Shown in pieces: positions 1 through 12,400 of a stretch of 64,000 nucleotides of DNA. Position numbers and translations under genes: made by a program. Source of the stretch: Paulinella micropora (Eukaryota > Cercozoa > Imbricatea > Euglyphida); NCBI GenBank assembly GCA_009731375.1, contig BJOX01000166.1:430826-494825 (forward strand), read 5' to 3'. Below the pieces are notes generated by a model that did not search any database, was not told the origin of the DNA, and worked only from the letters and a program-made list of their open reading frames with translations. Numbering within the stretch: position 1 is the first letter of the stretch; every line of letters begins with the position of its first letter.

Positions 1-3000
1 AGACAAGAAGACAAGATGATAGACAAGACAAGAAGACAAGATGATAGACAAGACAAGAAGACAAGATGATAGACAAGACAAGAAGACAAGATGATAGACA
101 AGACAAGAAGACAAGATGATAGACAAGACAAGAAGACAAGATGATAGACAAGACAAGAAGACAAGATGATAGACAAGACAAGAAGACAAGATGATAGACA
201 AGACAAGAAGACAAGATGATAGACAAGACAAGAAGACAAGATGATAGACAAGACAATAGACAAGACAAGAAGACAAGATAAGATTAGAGATAAGATTAGA
301 GATAAGATTAGAGATAAGATTAGAGATAAGATTAGAGATAAGATTAGAGATAAGATAAGACAAGAAGACAAGATAAGATTAGAGATAAGATAAGACAAGA
401 TAAGATTAGAGATAAGATAAGACAAGATTAGAGATAAGATTAGAGATAAGATAAGACAAGAAGACAAGATAAGATTAGAGATAAGATAAGACAAGATAAG
501 ATTAGAGATAAGATAAGACAAGAAGACTAGAGATAAGATAAGACAAGAAGACAAGATAAGATTAGAGATACGATAAGACAAGACAAGATAAGATTAGAGA
601 TAATATAAGACAAGACAAGATAAGATTAGAGATAAGATAAGACAAGAAGACAAGATAAGATTAGAGATAAGATAAGACAAGAAGACAAGATAAGATTAGA
701 GATAAGATAAGACAAGAAGACAAGATAAGATTAGAGATACGATAAGACAAGAAGACAAGATAAGATTAGAGATAAGATAAGACAAGAAGACAAGATAAGA
801 TTAGAGATAAGATAAGATTAGAGATAAGATAAGACAAGAAGACAAGATAAGACAAGACAAGATAAGATTAGAGATAAGATAAGACAAGATAAGATTAGAG
901 ATAAGATAAGACAAGATAAGATTAGAGATAAGATAAGACAAGAAGACAAGATAAGATTAGAGATAAGACAAGAAGACAGGATAAAGACAAGACAAGATAA
1001 AGACAAGAAGACAAGATAAAGACAAGATAAGACAAGAAGACAAGATAAGATTAGAGATAAGATACGACAAGAAGACTAGAGATAAGATAAGACAAGACTA
1101 GAGATAAGATAAGACAAGACAAGACTAGAGATAAGATAAGACAAGACAAGATAAGATTAGAGATACGATAAGACAAGACAAGATAAGATTAGAGATACGA
1201 TAAGACAAGACAAGATAAGATTAGAGATACGATAAGACAAGAAGACAAGATAAGATTAGAGATAAGATAAGACAAGAAGACAAGATAAGATTAGAGATAA
1301 GATAAGACAAGAAGACAAGATAAGATTAGAGATAAGATAAGACAAGAAGACAAGATAAGATTAGAGATAAGATAAGACAAGAAGACAAGATAAGATTAGA
1401 GATAAGATAAGACAAGAAGACAAGATAAGATTAGAGATAAGATAAGACAAGAAGACAAGATAAGATTAGAGATAAGATAAGACAAGAAGACAAGATAAGA
1501 TTAGAGATAAGATAAGACAAGAAGACAAGATAAGATTAGAGATAAGATAAGACAAGAAGACAAGATAAGATTAGAGATAAGATAAGACAAGAAGACAAGA
1601 TAAGATTAGAGATAAGATAAGACAAGAAGACAAGATAAGATTAGAGATAAGATAAGACAAGAAGACAAGATAAGATTAGAGATAAGATAAGACAACAAGA
1701 CAAGATAAGATTAGAGATAAGATAAGACAAGAAGACAAGATAAGATTAGAGATAAGATAAGACAAGAAGACAAGATAAGATTAGAGATAAGATAAGACAA
1801 GAAGACAAGATAAGATTAGAGATAAGATAAGACAAGAAGACAAGATAAGATTAGAGATAAGATAAGACAAGAAGACAAGATAAGATTAGAGATAAGATAA
1901 GACAAGAAGACAAGATAAGATTAGAGATAAGATAAGACAAGAAGACAAGATAAGATTAGAGATAAGATAAGACAAGAAGACAAGATAAGATTAGAGATAA
2001 GATAAGACAAGAAGACAAGATAAGATTAGAGATAAGATAAGACAAGAAGACAAGATAAGATTAGAGATAAGATAAGACAAGAAGACAAGATAAGATTAGA
2101 GATAAGATAAGACAAGAAGACAAGATAAGATTAGAGATAAGATAAGACAAGAAGACAAGATAAGATTAGAGATAAGATAAGACAAGAAGACAAGATAAGA
2201 TTAGAGATAAGATAAGACAAGAAGACAAGATAAGATTAGAGATAAGATAAGACAAGAAGACAAGATAAGATTAGAGATAAGATAAGACAAGAAGACAAGA
2301 TAAGATTAGAGATAAGATAAGACAAGAAGACAAGATAAGATTAGAGATAAGATAAGACAAGAAGACAAGATAAGATTAGAGATAAGATAAGACAAGAAGA
2401 CAAGATAAGATTAGAGATAAGATAAGACAAGAAGACAAGATAAGATTAGAGATACGATAAGACAAGAAGACAAGATAAGATTAGAGATAAGATAAGACAA
2501 GAAGACAAGATAAGATTAGAGATAAGATAAGATTAGAGATAAGATAAGACAAGAAGACAAGATAAGACAAGACAAGATAAGATTAGAGATAAGATAAGAC
2601 AAGATAAGATTAGAGATAAGATAAGACAAGATAAGATTAGAGATAAGATAAGACAAGAAGACAAGATAAGATTAGAGATAAGACAAGAAGACAGGATAAA
2701 GACAAGACAAGATAAAGACAAGAAGACAAGATAAAGACAAGATAAGACAAGAAGACAAGATAAGATTAGAGATAAGATACGACAAGAAGACTAGAGATAA
2801 GATAAGACAAGACTAGAGATGAGATAAGACAAGACAAGATTAGAGATAAGATAAGACAAGACAAGATAAGATTAGAGATACGATAAGACAAGACAAGATA
2901 AGATTAGAGATACGATAAGACAAGACAAGATAAGATTAGAGATACGATAAGACAAGAAGACAAGATAAGATTAGAGATAAGATAAGACAAGAAGACAAGA

Positions 3001-4910
3001 TAAGATTAGAAATAAGATAAGACAAGAAGACAAGATAAGACAAGAAGACAACATAAGATTAGAGATAAGACAAGACAAGATTAGAGATAAGATAAGACAA
3101 GACAAGATAAGATTAGAGATACGATAAGACAAGACAAGATAAGATTAGAGATACGATAAGACAAGACAAGATAAGATTAGAGATACGATAAGACAAGAAG
3201 ACAAGATAAGATTAGAGATAAGATAAGACAAGAAGACAAGATAAGATTAGAAATAAGATAAGACAAGAAGACAAGATAAGACAAGAAGACAACATAAGAT
3301 TAGAGATAAGACAAGACAAGATTAGAGATAAGATAAGACAAGACAAGATAAGATTAGAGATACGATAAGACAAGACAAGATAAGATTAGAGATACGATAA
3401 GACAAGACAAGATAAGATTAGAGATACGATAAGACAAGAAGACAAGATAAGATTAGAGATAAGATAAGACAAGAAGACAAGATAAGATTAGAAATAAGAT
3501 AAGACAAGAAGACAAGATAAGACAAGAAGACAACATAAGATTAGAGATAAGACAAGACAAGATTAGAGATAAGATAAGACAAGACAAGATAAGATTAGAG
3601 ATACGATAAGACAAGACAAGATAAGATTAGAGATACGATAAGACAAGACAAGATAAGATTAGAGATACGATAAGACAAGAAGACAAGATAAGATTAGAGA
3701 TAAGATAAGACAAGAAGACAAGATAAGATTAGAAATAAGATAAGACAAGAAGACAAGATAAGACAAGAAGACAACATAAGATTAGAGATAAGACAAGACA
3801 AGATTAGAGATAAGATAAGACAAGACAAGATAAGATTAGAGATACGATAAGACAAGACAAGATAAGATTAGAGATACGATAAGACAAGACAAGATAAGAT
3901 TAGAGATACGATAAGACAAGAAGACAAGATAAGATTAGAGATAAGATAAGACAAGAAGACAAGATAAGATTAGAAATAAGATAAGACAAGAAGACAAGAT
4001 AAGACAAGAAGACAACATAAGATTAGAGATAAGATAAGACAAGATTAGAGATAAGATAAGACAAGACAAGATAAGATTAGAGATACGATAAGACAAGACA
4101 AGATAAGATTAGAGATACGATAAGACAAGACAAGATAAGATTAGAGATACGATAAGACAAGAAGACAAGATAAGATTAGAGATAAGATAAGACAAGAAGA
4201 CAAGATAAGATTAGAAATAAGATAAGACAAGAAGACAAGATAAGACAAGAAGACAACATAAGATTAGAGATAAGATAAGACAAGATTAGAGATAAGATAA
4301 GACAAGACAAGATAAGATTAGAGATACGATAAGACAAGACAAGATAAGATTAGAGATACGATAAGACAAGACAAGATAAGATTAGAGATACGATAAGACA
4401 AGAAGACAAGATAAGATTAGAGATAAGATAAGACAAGAAGACAAGATAAGATTAGAAATAAGATAAGACAAGAAGACAAGATAAGACAAGAAGACAACAT
4501 AAGATTAGAGATAAGATAAGACAAGATTAGAGATAAGATAAGACAAGACAAGATAAGATTAGAGATACGATAAGACAAGACAAGATAAGATTAGAGATAC
4601 GATAAGACAAGACAAGATAAGATTAGAGATACGATAAGACAAGAAGACAAGATAAGATTAGAGATAAGATAAGACAAGAAGACAAGATAAGATTAGAAAT
4701 AAGATAAGACAAGAAGACAAGATAAGACAAGAAGACAACATAAGATTAGAGATAAGATAAGACAAGATTAGAGATAAGACAAGAAGACAGGATAAAGACA
4801 AGAAGACAAGATAAAGACAAGATAAAGACAAGATAAGACAAGAAGACAAGATAAGACAAGATAAAGACAAGATAAAGACAAGATAAGACAAGATAAAGAC
4901 AAGACAAGAT
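1..4910. repeat. AGACAAGATAAGATTAGA-family minisatellite block
   Basis: The stretch is built from permutations of the words agacaag, agataag and attagag. Positions 1-245 repeat a 25-bp unit about ten times. From about 1240 to 2520 a 35-bp unit is repeated almost perfectly. The segment around 778-1260 recurs around 2493-2975, an internal duplication offset by about 1,715 bp. Purines dominate the plus strand (almost no c except in 'gac'). The short minus-strand open frames here (leucine/serine only) are composition artefacts. No gene is visible. The array may be intronic to the SIT-L gene at 5968-8689, whose expected last exons are missing. Confidence 0.95.
2960..4770. repeat. Higher-order repeat, period about 241 bp, 8 copies
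   Basis: Within the minisatellite the variant word 'gattagaaat' recurs at about 3004, 3245, 3486, 3727, 3968, 4209, 4450 and 4691, each time followed by the same series of variant monomers including 'gacaacataag'. This is a higher-order repeat with a regular spacing of about 241 bp. The later copies share a variant (agataagataagacaagatt) that replaces the earlier agataagacaagacaagatt, showing directional spread of a mutation along the array. Confidence 0.85.
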
Positions 4911-5388
4911 CAGAGACAAGACAAGATCAGAGATACGATAAGATTAGAGATACGATAAGATTAGAGATACGATAAGATTAGAGATACGATAAGATTAGAG
5001 ATACGATAAGATTAGAGATACGATTAGATTAGAGATACGATTAGATTAGAGATACGATTAGATTAGAGATACGATTAGATAGATTAGATAGATTAGTTAG
5101 ATTAGTTAGATAGATAGATTAGTTAGATAGATAGATTAGTTAGATAGATAGATTAGTTAGATAGATAGATTAGTTAGATAGATAGATTAGTTAGATAGAT
5201 AGATTAGTTAGATAGTTAGATTAGATAGATTAGTTAGATTAGATAGATTAGTTAGATAGATAGATTAGTTAGATAGATAGATAGATAGATTAGTTAGATA
5301 GTTTAGTTAGATAGATAGACTAGTTAGATAGATATAGATAGTAGATGGAAGATAGATAGAGATATAGATAGATAGATAGATTAGATAT
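4911..5388. repeat. GATTAGA / GATA-TTAG simple repeat transition
   Basis: The minisatellite grades into gattagagatac units, then into gatagattagtta units and finally tagatagatagata. No gene is seen. The GATA tract abuts the 5' end of the dispersed tRNA-like repeat that starts near 5389. Confidence 0.9.
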
Positions 5389-5912
5389 CGACTGTCAGAA
5401 AAAAGGAGCTTCCGATTTCGTCAACCGAGGAAGTCTGCGGGTAAAGTATTAACCCGATGCCCAGCTAAGCCGTGATGTTTGCACGGAAGGGACTGATACA
5501 GGCGATAACAAAGCTCCCTAGTACCAGGCGGGGCCAGGGCTCGTTCCATAAGCGCCCCTTGCAGAACGAGCTCCCACCTCCATTACAGAGGGCCCAGTAA
5601 GCAGATGGAGTTTCGAGACTGTTCGACAGTCTAGTATAAACCGACAGAGCACTGTGGGTTTGATTCCGGGCTCAACAAGCGAGAAAGGGCACCCTGAGGG
5701 AACAGGATTGTGCTTCCGGTCGCTATTTCGGCATGTGACTTATGGGCGTATGGCTAGGCACACATAACGCACCCCACCACGGGCCCCAGCACACCCACAC
5801 CATCCCCTAATTCTGTCTGTCGACAGATGGCACCCATTTCAAAAAAACCAAGCCCAAGGGAGTCAAATGGCCTTGGTTCACTCCGTGGAGTAAGTGATGA
5901 GATCAACTGATG
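5389..5912 (+). repeat. Dispersed SINE-like repeat, copy 1 of 3
   Basis: About 520 bp of non-simple sequence that recurs at 62084-62549 and from 63766 to the window end, always embedded in GATA repeats. Around 5630-5680 it contains a sequence resembling a tRNA internal promoter, with a B-box-like 'GGTTTGATTCC' and an upstream 'TCTAGTATAAACC'. This suggests a pol III-type short interspersed element, but the tRNA resemblance is weak and no full cloverleaf was folded. It ends in 'gatgagata' running directly into GATA repeats, so the GATA tract may be its tail. It has no coding potential. Copy 1 is the most complete copy. Confidence 0.7.
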
Positions 5913-5967
5913 AGATAATAGATAGATAGACAAACAGATAGATAAACAGATAGATAGCTGGACTGAC

Positions 5968-8312
5968 CGGGAGCAGGAAGCGCGGAAGGGGTTTGCCTTG
6001 CTCCAGGAACACCTTGGACAGCGCTTCAGCGTTAGGGAAGCTGCAGACACAGTGCATGCACATGCTGACTTCACGTTGACAAGATGTAATTTCGTGTCAC
6101 ACACGCTCAGTTGACCACAAATTAATATTGATAATAATATAATTATAATAATAATAGTGCTTCTCAGTCAATGGCGAATGCATTTCTGCACATGTGCCTC
6201 CATCGTCTCACCCGTGAGGGGAGTACGAAGATTTGACGATAGGCTCTAATGACACCCCCGCAAGGCAGCTCCAAGCCTTCCAGACAGACCAATACTTTCA
6301 AAGAAAATATCCTTTGAAAATACTGGCACCGACGGGAATCGAACTGCGACAGGTCCCATTTCAAAGAAAATATCCTCTGAAAATACTGGCACCGACGGGA
6401 ATCGAACTGGCGACAGGTCCCAGATGGTCGACCTTAACCACTGGGCTATCGCGGTGCCACAATAATAATAATAATAAATAAATAAATAGAAAATAAAATT
6501 AAAAAAATTGAAAAAAAAAGTTGTGAGCGATGTAACGTTACCCATTGAGCTGCGAGATTACGCCGTTGTACTTGCTGTTATGCTGACCGCTCTTCTGTGC
6601 CTGCTCGAAGATGGTGTTCCAGTCGACGCTGCGGTAGTCCTAGGAAGGTATGTATGCATGCATGTCTGTATGAACGTATGCGTATGCATGCCATGTAAAT
6701 GATTCCTTCGTGAACCATGTCGCTCCCTGAAAATCTGAAACACTGATAAGATAAAGACCAGATACCATGTAATCTTGTGCAAGGTGGTTGTACATAAGAG
6801 CAAGATAAGAGATACGAAAAGATAGTCTACCGAGTTATCCGGTGCCAGGTGGTTGTACACACCAGCCGGCGACGCGTCCACCTCGCGCAGGTTGTCCTGC
6901 ACACACACACAGCAAAAACAAAAGTTTTTTTTTGGGGGGGGGGGGGGGGTGGGGGGGAAAAACAAATTTNNNNNNNNNNTTTTTCGTTTCCATCCTCGGC
7001 CTTGAAAAAAAAAGAAAAGTTTTTTCTACAGGCGGAGGTTGGAAACGAAACAAGTGTACGTTTGGTTTGTGCAAGGACCATGGAGACGGGCTCTTCCTTC
7101 TTGCGCTGGCTGAACTTGAGAATCTTCAGACCAAGCATCCACCTATGATGACAAAGGCAATAGTGAGGCAGTTCATGGCAATACTATGTGAATGAGAGAA
7201 AGGCAATGGTGATCCAGATGGGCATTAAGGCGACAAAGGCAGTAAAAGGGACAGTTAGGCATTAGAGGCGATAGGCCGTACCGAATTGAACCAGCGAAGA
7301 GCCAAGATGCCTCAGTGATACCCAGAAACTCCAAGCCCAAGCACGCCCAGAACACGGCGCGGGCACCCGGCAGGTTGCAGAACTGCATGGGGTAGACAGA
7401 GCCCGTGATACGAGTCAGCAGCTGGCCCAGCAAGAGGATAAACAAGGCGCCGGCCAAACCTAAACAAATCATTTTCCTCTTCCTTTGCTACGTGGTACTG
7501 TCCCCCCTTGCCTTACACTGCTTTGTGTTTGGTGTCTATGTTATATCTGTCATGCCTTTTGTTTATCTGTGTCTAACTTGTTCTTTTCGTCTATCTTGCT
7601 CATTCTTCTATCTCGTTCTTATTTTCTCTCGGTCTTTTACTTTGGTGGGCCGGATCGCATATTACTGCCTCTGTTGCTGATTCTCTCCTCTCTGACCAGT
7701 CTGGATGACGAGGATGAACAGCCAATTGGGAAGCGGGCCCTGGGGGAAATCCGGGAAGGTAGTGAGCTGTGCGATCAAGAAAACAATGAACACCTAACAC
7801 GCAACAGTAAGTGACCAAGAAATAATAAAAGGGGGAGGGGGGGGGGGGGAAAAAAGNNNNNNNNNNAAAAAAAAAAAAAAAAAAGGGGGGGGGGGGGGGG
7901 GGGGGGGACAAATGAACAAGATACATGTGATGCATCGTTGGCTATGATGAATAGATGTGATGGATATCTTACGGTCATGAACTGACGGCCCGTCAGGAAT
8001 TTCTTGATGACTTCAGGCTGGATCGCCTTGTCCATAAGCTTGCAACCTAGCAGGTAGGCACACAGGAAGTGCTGGCTACCACGTTTAAAAAGCCGTTTAA
8101 AAAGTCACAAACACACATTTGTGTTTACACATTTTTCTTTTGCGTGTGTATCTGCATAAACATGAAACTTGTAGTGAATGAAGTATAAGTTATGACAGAC
8201 CGCTTGGGTATTTCTCGCGAACAGCATTGTACTCCAGGTTCTGCAGCGCCAACACCGCAACCTGCAGCGAAACAGGAGTGTTTCTCGGCGAACGAAAGTT
8301 GTGTGTGTGTGT

Positions 8313-8363
<51 letters not shown>

Positions 8364-8689
8364 ATGAAAGTACCTGCAGGCCTTCGAGATACCCCAGCAA
8401 AGTCAAGGCAACGAATAGGATGATGAAGTGGGCCACGACAGGGCCAGGCAGCAGTGCCAACCCTTTCCCAATACCGTAGAAGATGACTGCGCAGCTTGCA
8501 CAAAAGACTCCCGTTGAGAAGATGTACCTACAAGAGGCAAAATGTTGTGCACCTTGCACACAGCCAGTCTACCGCCTGCAAGTGCTAGAAATCAGGAAGG
8601 AAATGAGGTCCTGACCGAGCAAACCGAAACGGAGTGAGCTCTCCACAAATGTTAGTGAGGAATTTGACATCACCAGCAGCTTCAGACAT
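5968..8689 (-). CDS. SITL: Silicon-transporter-like (SIT-L) membrane protein, gene 1 (3' end not found)
   Basis: Exons on the minus strand with GT-AG borders and consistent phases: 8689-8616, 8527-8374, 8261-8201, 8046-7973, 7793-7697, 7459-7282, 7142-7079, 6896-6831, 6639-6542, 6040-5968. The product has five hydrophobic segments (about residues 26-50, 54-76, 119-135, 145-170, 186-212). One EGLQ motif lies at 73-76 and one GRQ at 116-118, the signature of silicon transporters. SIT-L proteins are described as half-size (5 TM, one motif set). The role would be silicic-acid or related solute transport in a membrane, by family inference. The last exon encodes 'PRFLLP', matching the C-terminal part of the paralogue at 9451-15837. 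No following exon is seen leftwards, where repeats begin. Gaps lie in two introns (6970-6979, 7857-7866). The start ATG is supported by a 74-nt first exon equal in length and phase to that of the paralogue. Confidence 0.8.
6230..6466 (-). repeat. tRNA-derived pseudo-tRNA with partial tandem copy (intronic)
   Basis: On the minus strand, 6460-6389 carries a perfect 7-bp acceptor pairing (GGCACCG with CGGTGCC), an A-box-like TAGCCCAGTGG and a B-box-like GTTCGATTCC. The T-stem does not pair, so it is a pseudo-tRNA or SINE head rather than a working tRNA. A second partial copy (about 6300-6360) repeats the 3' half plus its 'tatcctttgaaaatac' flank. The element lies in the last visible intron of the SIT-L gene on the same strand. 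Confidence 0.6.
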
Positions 8690-9450
8690 CTGCTCACACC
8701 AGATGCAAGGCTTTAGGCGAGCATGTAATGTGCCGTCTTGTGTGCTCTGCCTCTTTGGGATGGAGGTGTGCATTGCTGGTGGGAACTCAGAACGTGTTTG
8801 ACGTGTTTGGGATGGAGGTGTGAATTGATGGTGAGAACTCAGAACGTGTTTGCGTTTAAAGTGGCTTGCTCACAGGCTGCGTTTGCGTAAAGAAAAATCC
8901 TCACTTAGGGAATAAACTCACCTTGTGTGCTTGTGGTCTTGGATGTTCTACCAACTGTAGTGTTCTGGGACTTCAACCCCTGTTCAACACGAACCCCAGA
9001 AACCCACCCTTTCGACCGCCACCTTTGCACCAACCCAATTCCTGTTTTCAAATTTTTTTTGGCTGACCTCATTGTTTTTGGCCGGCCACAGCCTGAAGAA
9101 TCAGGCATAAGTGGTCAGAGTGGCACTCTTCACCTGTCTCATTCGAATTTTTGGGCTTTTCTTTTTGTTTTTTTGAATGTTTGAAATAGGATTGTTTTTG
9201 GCCGGCCACAGCCTGAAGAATCAGGCATAAGTGGGAAGAGTGGCACTCTTCACCTGTCTCATTTGAATTTTTGGGCTTTTCTTTTTGTTTTTTTGAATGT
9301 TTGAAATAGGAGGCAGACTTTTCCAACCATTGACTTTTTGGGGTTGGTCGAAATTTTGGGAGCGCTGAAAAGACACTCACAAAACTCTCATTACAGTGGT
9401 GGTGAGGTACTCCGGGGATACTCAAACAAGACTAAGCAAAATTGTAAGCA
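8690..9450. promoter_or_regulatory. Bidirectional intergenic region of the SIT-L pair
   Basis: These 761 bp separate the two divergent start codons and must contain both promoters if the first exons are correct. The region holds a 120-bp tandem duplication (9070-9309) and a shorter direct repeat of 'gggatggaggtgtg' near 8757 and 8809. No clear TATA box could be assigned. Possible upstream non-coding exons cannot be excluded: the minus-strand ATG is immediately preceded by an AG. Confidence 0.5.
9070..9309. repeat. 120-bp tandem duplication in the intergenic region
   Basis: Two consecutive near-identical 120-bp units, each starting 'attgtttttggccggcc' and ending 'tgtttgaaatagg'. They differ at very few bases (for example gtggtcagag versus gtgggaagag), so the duplication is recent. 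Each unit contains the inverted 'ggccggcc' motif. Confidence 0.85.
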
Positions 9451-12400
9451 ATGGATCCCCACGAAGAAGTTCATGACCACATGGGCAGAGTGTGCCCGCC
9501 TCCCAGCGTTGAAAAGGGAGTCAAGTAAGCTTTGCTTTGCTATGTTTCTTTCGTGTTTCTGTTGTGTTGGATCATCTCTACGCAACCCATACTTTGCCTG
9601 TCACGTGTGCAGAGAAGTAATGTCCCTGGGCATCCTCTGTTTTCTCCTCTGGATCATTGTTATGGGGCTTGCTACTGGCGCTGCCGCCTTGACTGAAGCG
9701 GGCGTTCCAATTCCAGTCTGCTTCTTCATACTGTTCTTCTGCTGGCTTATCATCGGCTACTGTGAGGGAATGCAGGTCTGCAGGACTTGCAATCGATATC
9801 GCTGCAGCTTCTGACTGCTGCTTCTCACGAAATTTTCTTTACTGTCGTATTTGCACTTGCTATTTTCCCTTCAGGTTTCCATCTGCACGTTGGAGAACCT
9901 CGACTACAGGCCATATAACCAGAATTACAAACAAGGATGCAGAGTCATGGATGACGTTCTTGCCTTGAAGAAGGTCTTCCACAGGTGGTTATACAGATCA
10001 CTCATTCTTTCTGTGGCATGCTTTAGGGCGTGAAACGTTTCATCTGTGGTCGCCAGCTGTTCTTGACTTTCTTCGCCTTCCTCACCTCACAAGTCACCAC
10101 GTTCCCTGGACTGCACGATGGCATGGTTCCCGAATGGGTACCCTTCACACGCCACTCTCTACCATGCTCCAGTTTATGGTCCAACGTGTGAATGTATGGT
10201 GTGCAGATCATGATCATCTTCATCGACACTGGCTTCGTGGGTGCCTTGACCACCTTGATCATTGCACAGACGCTGTTCGAGATCCTAGCCGCTGACTACC
10301 CCATACAGTTCAACTGCCTGCCAGGTTTCATTTTGTATTTTGAATATATCTAGTCTTTTGAATGAGTTTATTCGCAAGATTCCCCTTTTGCACACATGTG
10401 CACTTTTGTTGGTTTTTGTTTCTTGCTCAGGTCTGAGATGGTTGATGTGGGCACAACTGGGGACCGAGTACACAGGCATCTGCGATGCGTCCTGGTCTGT
10501 CTCAACGCGCGCGTTGCCATGCTCACCATTTGTCGTTGCTTTGTACCGTGTCCTTCAATCTTGAACGGTATTGCATTTTGTGTAGGCTGATCACGGCCGC
10601 TGTGGTCAAGGTCTTCAAAGTCGAATATTTGATGTTCAAGGAGAGACACAACCCTCTCTTTGCGATGGTCGCTCCCTTTCTATTTCAAGCCCTTTTGTTT
10701 TGATACACTCGTTTGACCCTATTGTTACAATGGGGGGTCAAGTATTCCCTGAATTTTCAACACCCTTGCCTACTTGACAATGTTCTTACCTACTCGCCCA
10801 CCGACCTACCTATCCATCTACCTTGCTTGTGTGTAGAAAGATAACCGGTCATCGTCTCAGCCTGACCTGGATGTGAACCAGAACCAGGCAGTCGTTCCCA
10901 TCAACGAATGCATCACCATGGTAAGTATTTTCATACCGTACTTGATATTTCATTATTACTGTTATGACTATTCTTATGACTATGATTCTGATTCTTATGA
11001 CTATGATTCTGATTCTTATGACTATGATTCTGATTCTTATGACTATGATTCTGATTCTTATGACTATGATTCTGATTCTTATGACTATGATTCTGATTCT
11101 TATGACTATGATTCTGATTCTTATGACTATGATTCTGATTCTTATGACTATGATTCTGATTCTTATGACTATGATTCTGATTCTTATGACTATGATTCTG
11201 ATTCTTATGACTATGATTCTGATTCTTATGACTATGATTCTGATTCTTATGACTATGATTCTGATTCTTATGACTATGATTCTGATTCTTATGACTATGA
11301 TTCTGATTCTTATGACTATGATTCTGATTCTTATGACTATGATTCTGATTCTTATGACTATGATTCTGATTCTTATGACTATGATTCTGATTCTTATGAC
11401 TATGATTCTGATTCTTATGACTATGATTCTGATTCTTATGACTATGATTCTGATTCTTATGACTATGATTCTGATTCTTATGATTCTGATTCTTATGATT
11501 CTGATTCTTATGATTCTGATTCTTATGATTCTGATTCTTCTTATGATTCTGATTCTTCTTATGATTCTGATTCTTCTTATGATTCTGATTCTTCTTATGA
11601 TTCTGATTCTGATTCTTCTTATGATTCTGATTCTGATTCTTCTTATGATTCTGATTCTGATTCTTCTTATGATTCTGATTCTGATTCTTCTTATGATTCT
11701 GATTCTGATTCTTCTTATGATTCTGATTCTGATTCTTCTTATGATTCTGATTCTGATTCTTCTTATGATTCTGATTCTGATTCTTCTTATGATTCTGATT
11801 CTGATTCTTCTTATGATTCTGATTCTGATTCTTCTTATGATTCTGATTCTGATTCTTCTTATGATTCTGATTCTGATTCTTCTTATGATTCTGATTCTGA
11901 TTCTTCTTATGATTCTGATTCTGATTCTTCTTATGATTCTGATTCTGATTCTTCTTATGATTCTGATTCTGATTCTTCTTATGATTCTGATTCTGATTCT
12001 TCTTATGATTCTGATTCTGATTCTTCTTATGATTCTGATTCTGATTCTTCTTATGATTCTGATTCTGATTCTTCTTATGATTCTGATTCTGATTCTTCTT
12101 ATGATTCTGATTCTGATTCTTCTTATGATTCTGATTCTGATTCTTCTTATGATTCTGATTCTGATTCTTCTTATGATTCTGATTCTGATTCTTCTTATGA
12201 TTCTGATTCTGATTCTTCTTATGATTCTGATTCTGATTCTTCTTATGATTCTGATTCTGATTCTTCTTATGATTCTGATTCTGATTCTTCTTATGATTCT
12301 GATTCTGATTCTTCTTATGATTCTGATTCTGATTCTTCTTATGATTCTGATTCTGATTCTTCTTATGATTCTGATTCTGATTCTTCTTATGATTCTGATT

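Noticed and set aside
818-4891. 62- and 77-codon leucine/serine ORFs in the minisatellite
   Set aside because: Composition artefacts of the agataag repeat; identical copies arise from the internal duplication.
6389-6460. Functional tRNA gene
   Set aside because: Acceptor stem and boxes are present but the T-stem does not pair and an extra base follows the acceptor; it is better called a pseudo-tRNA.
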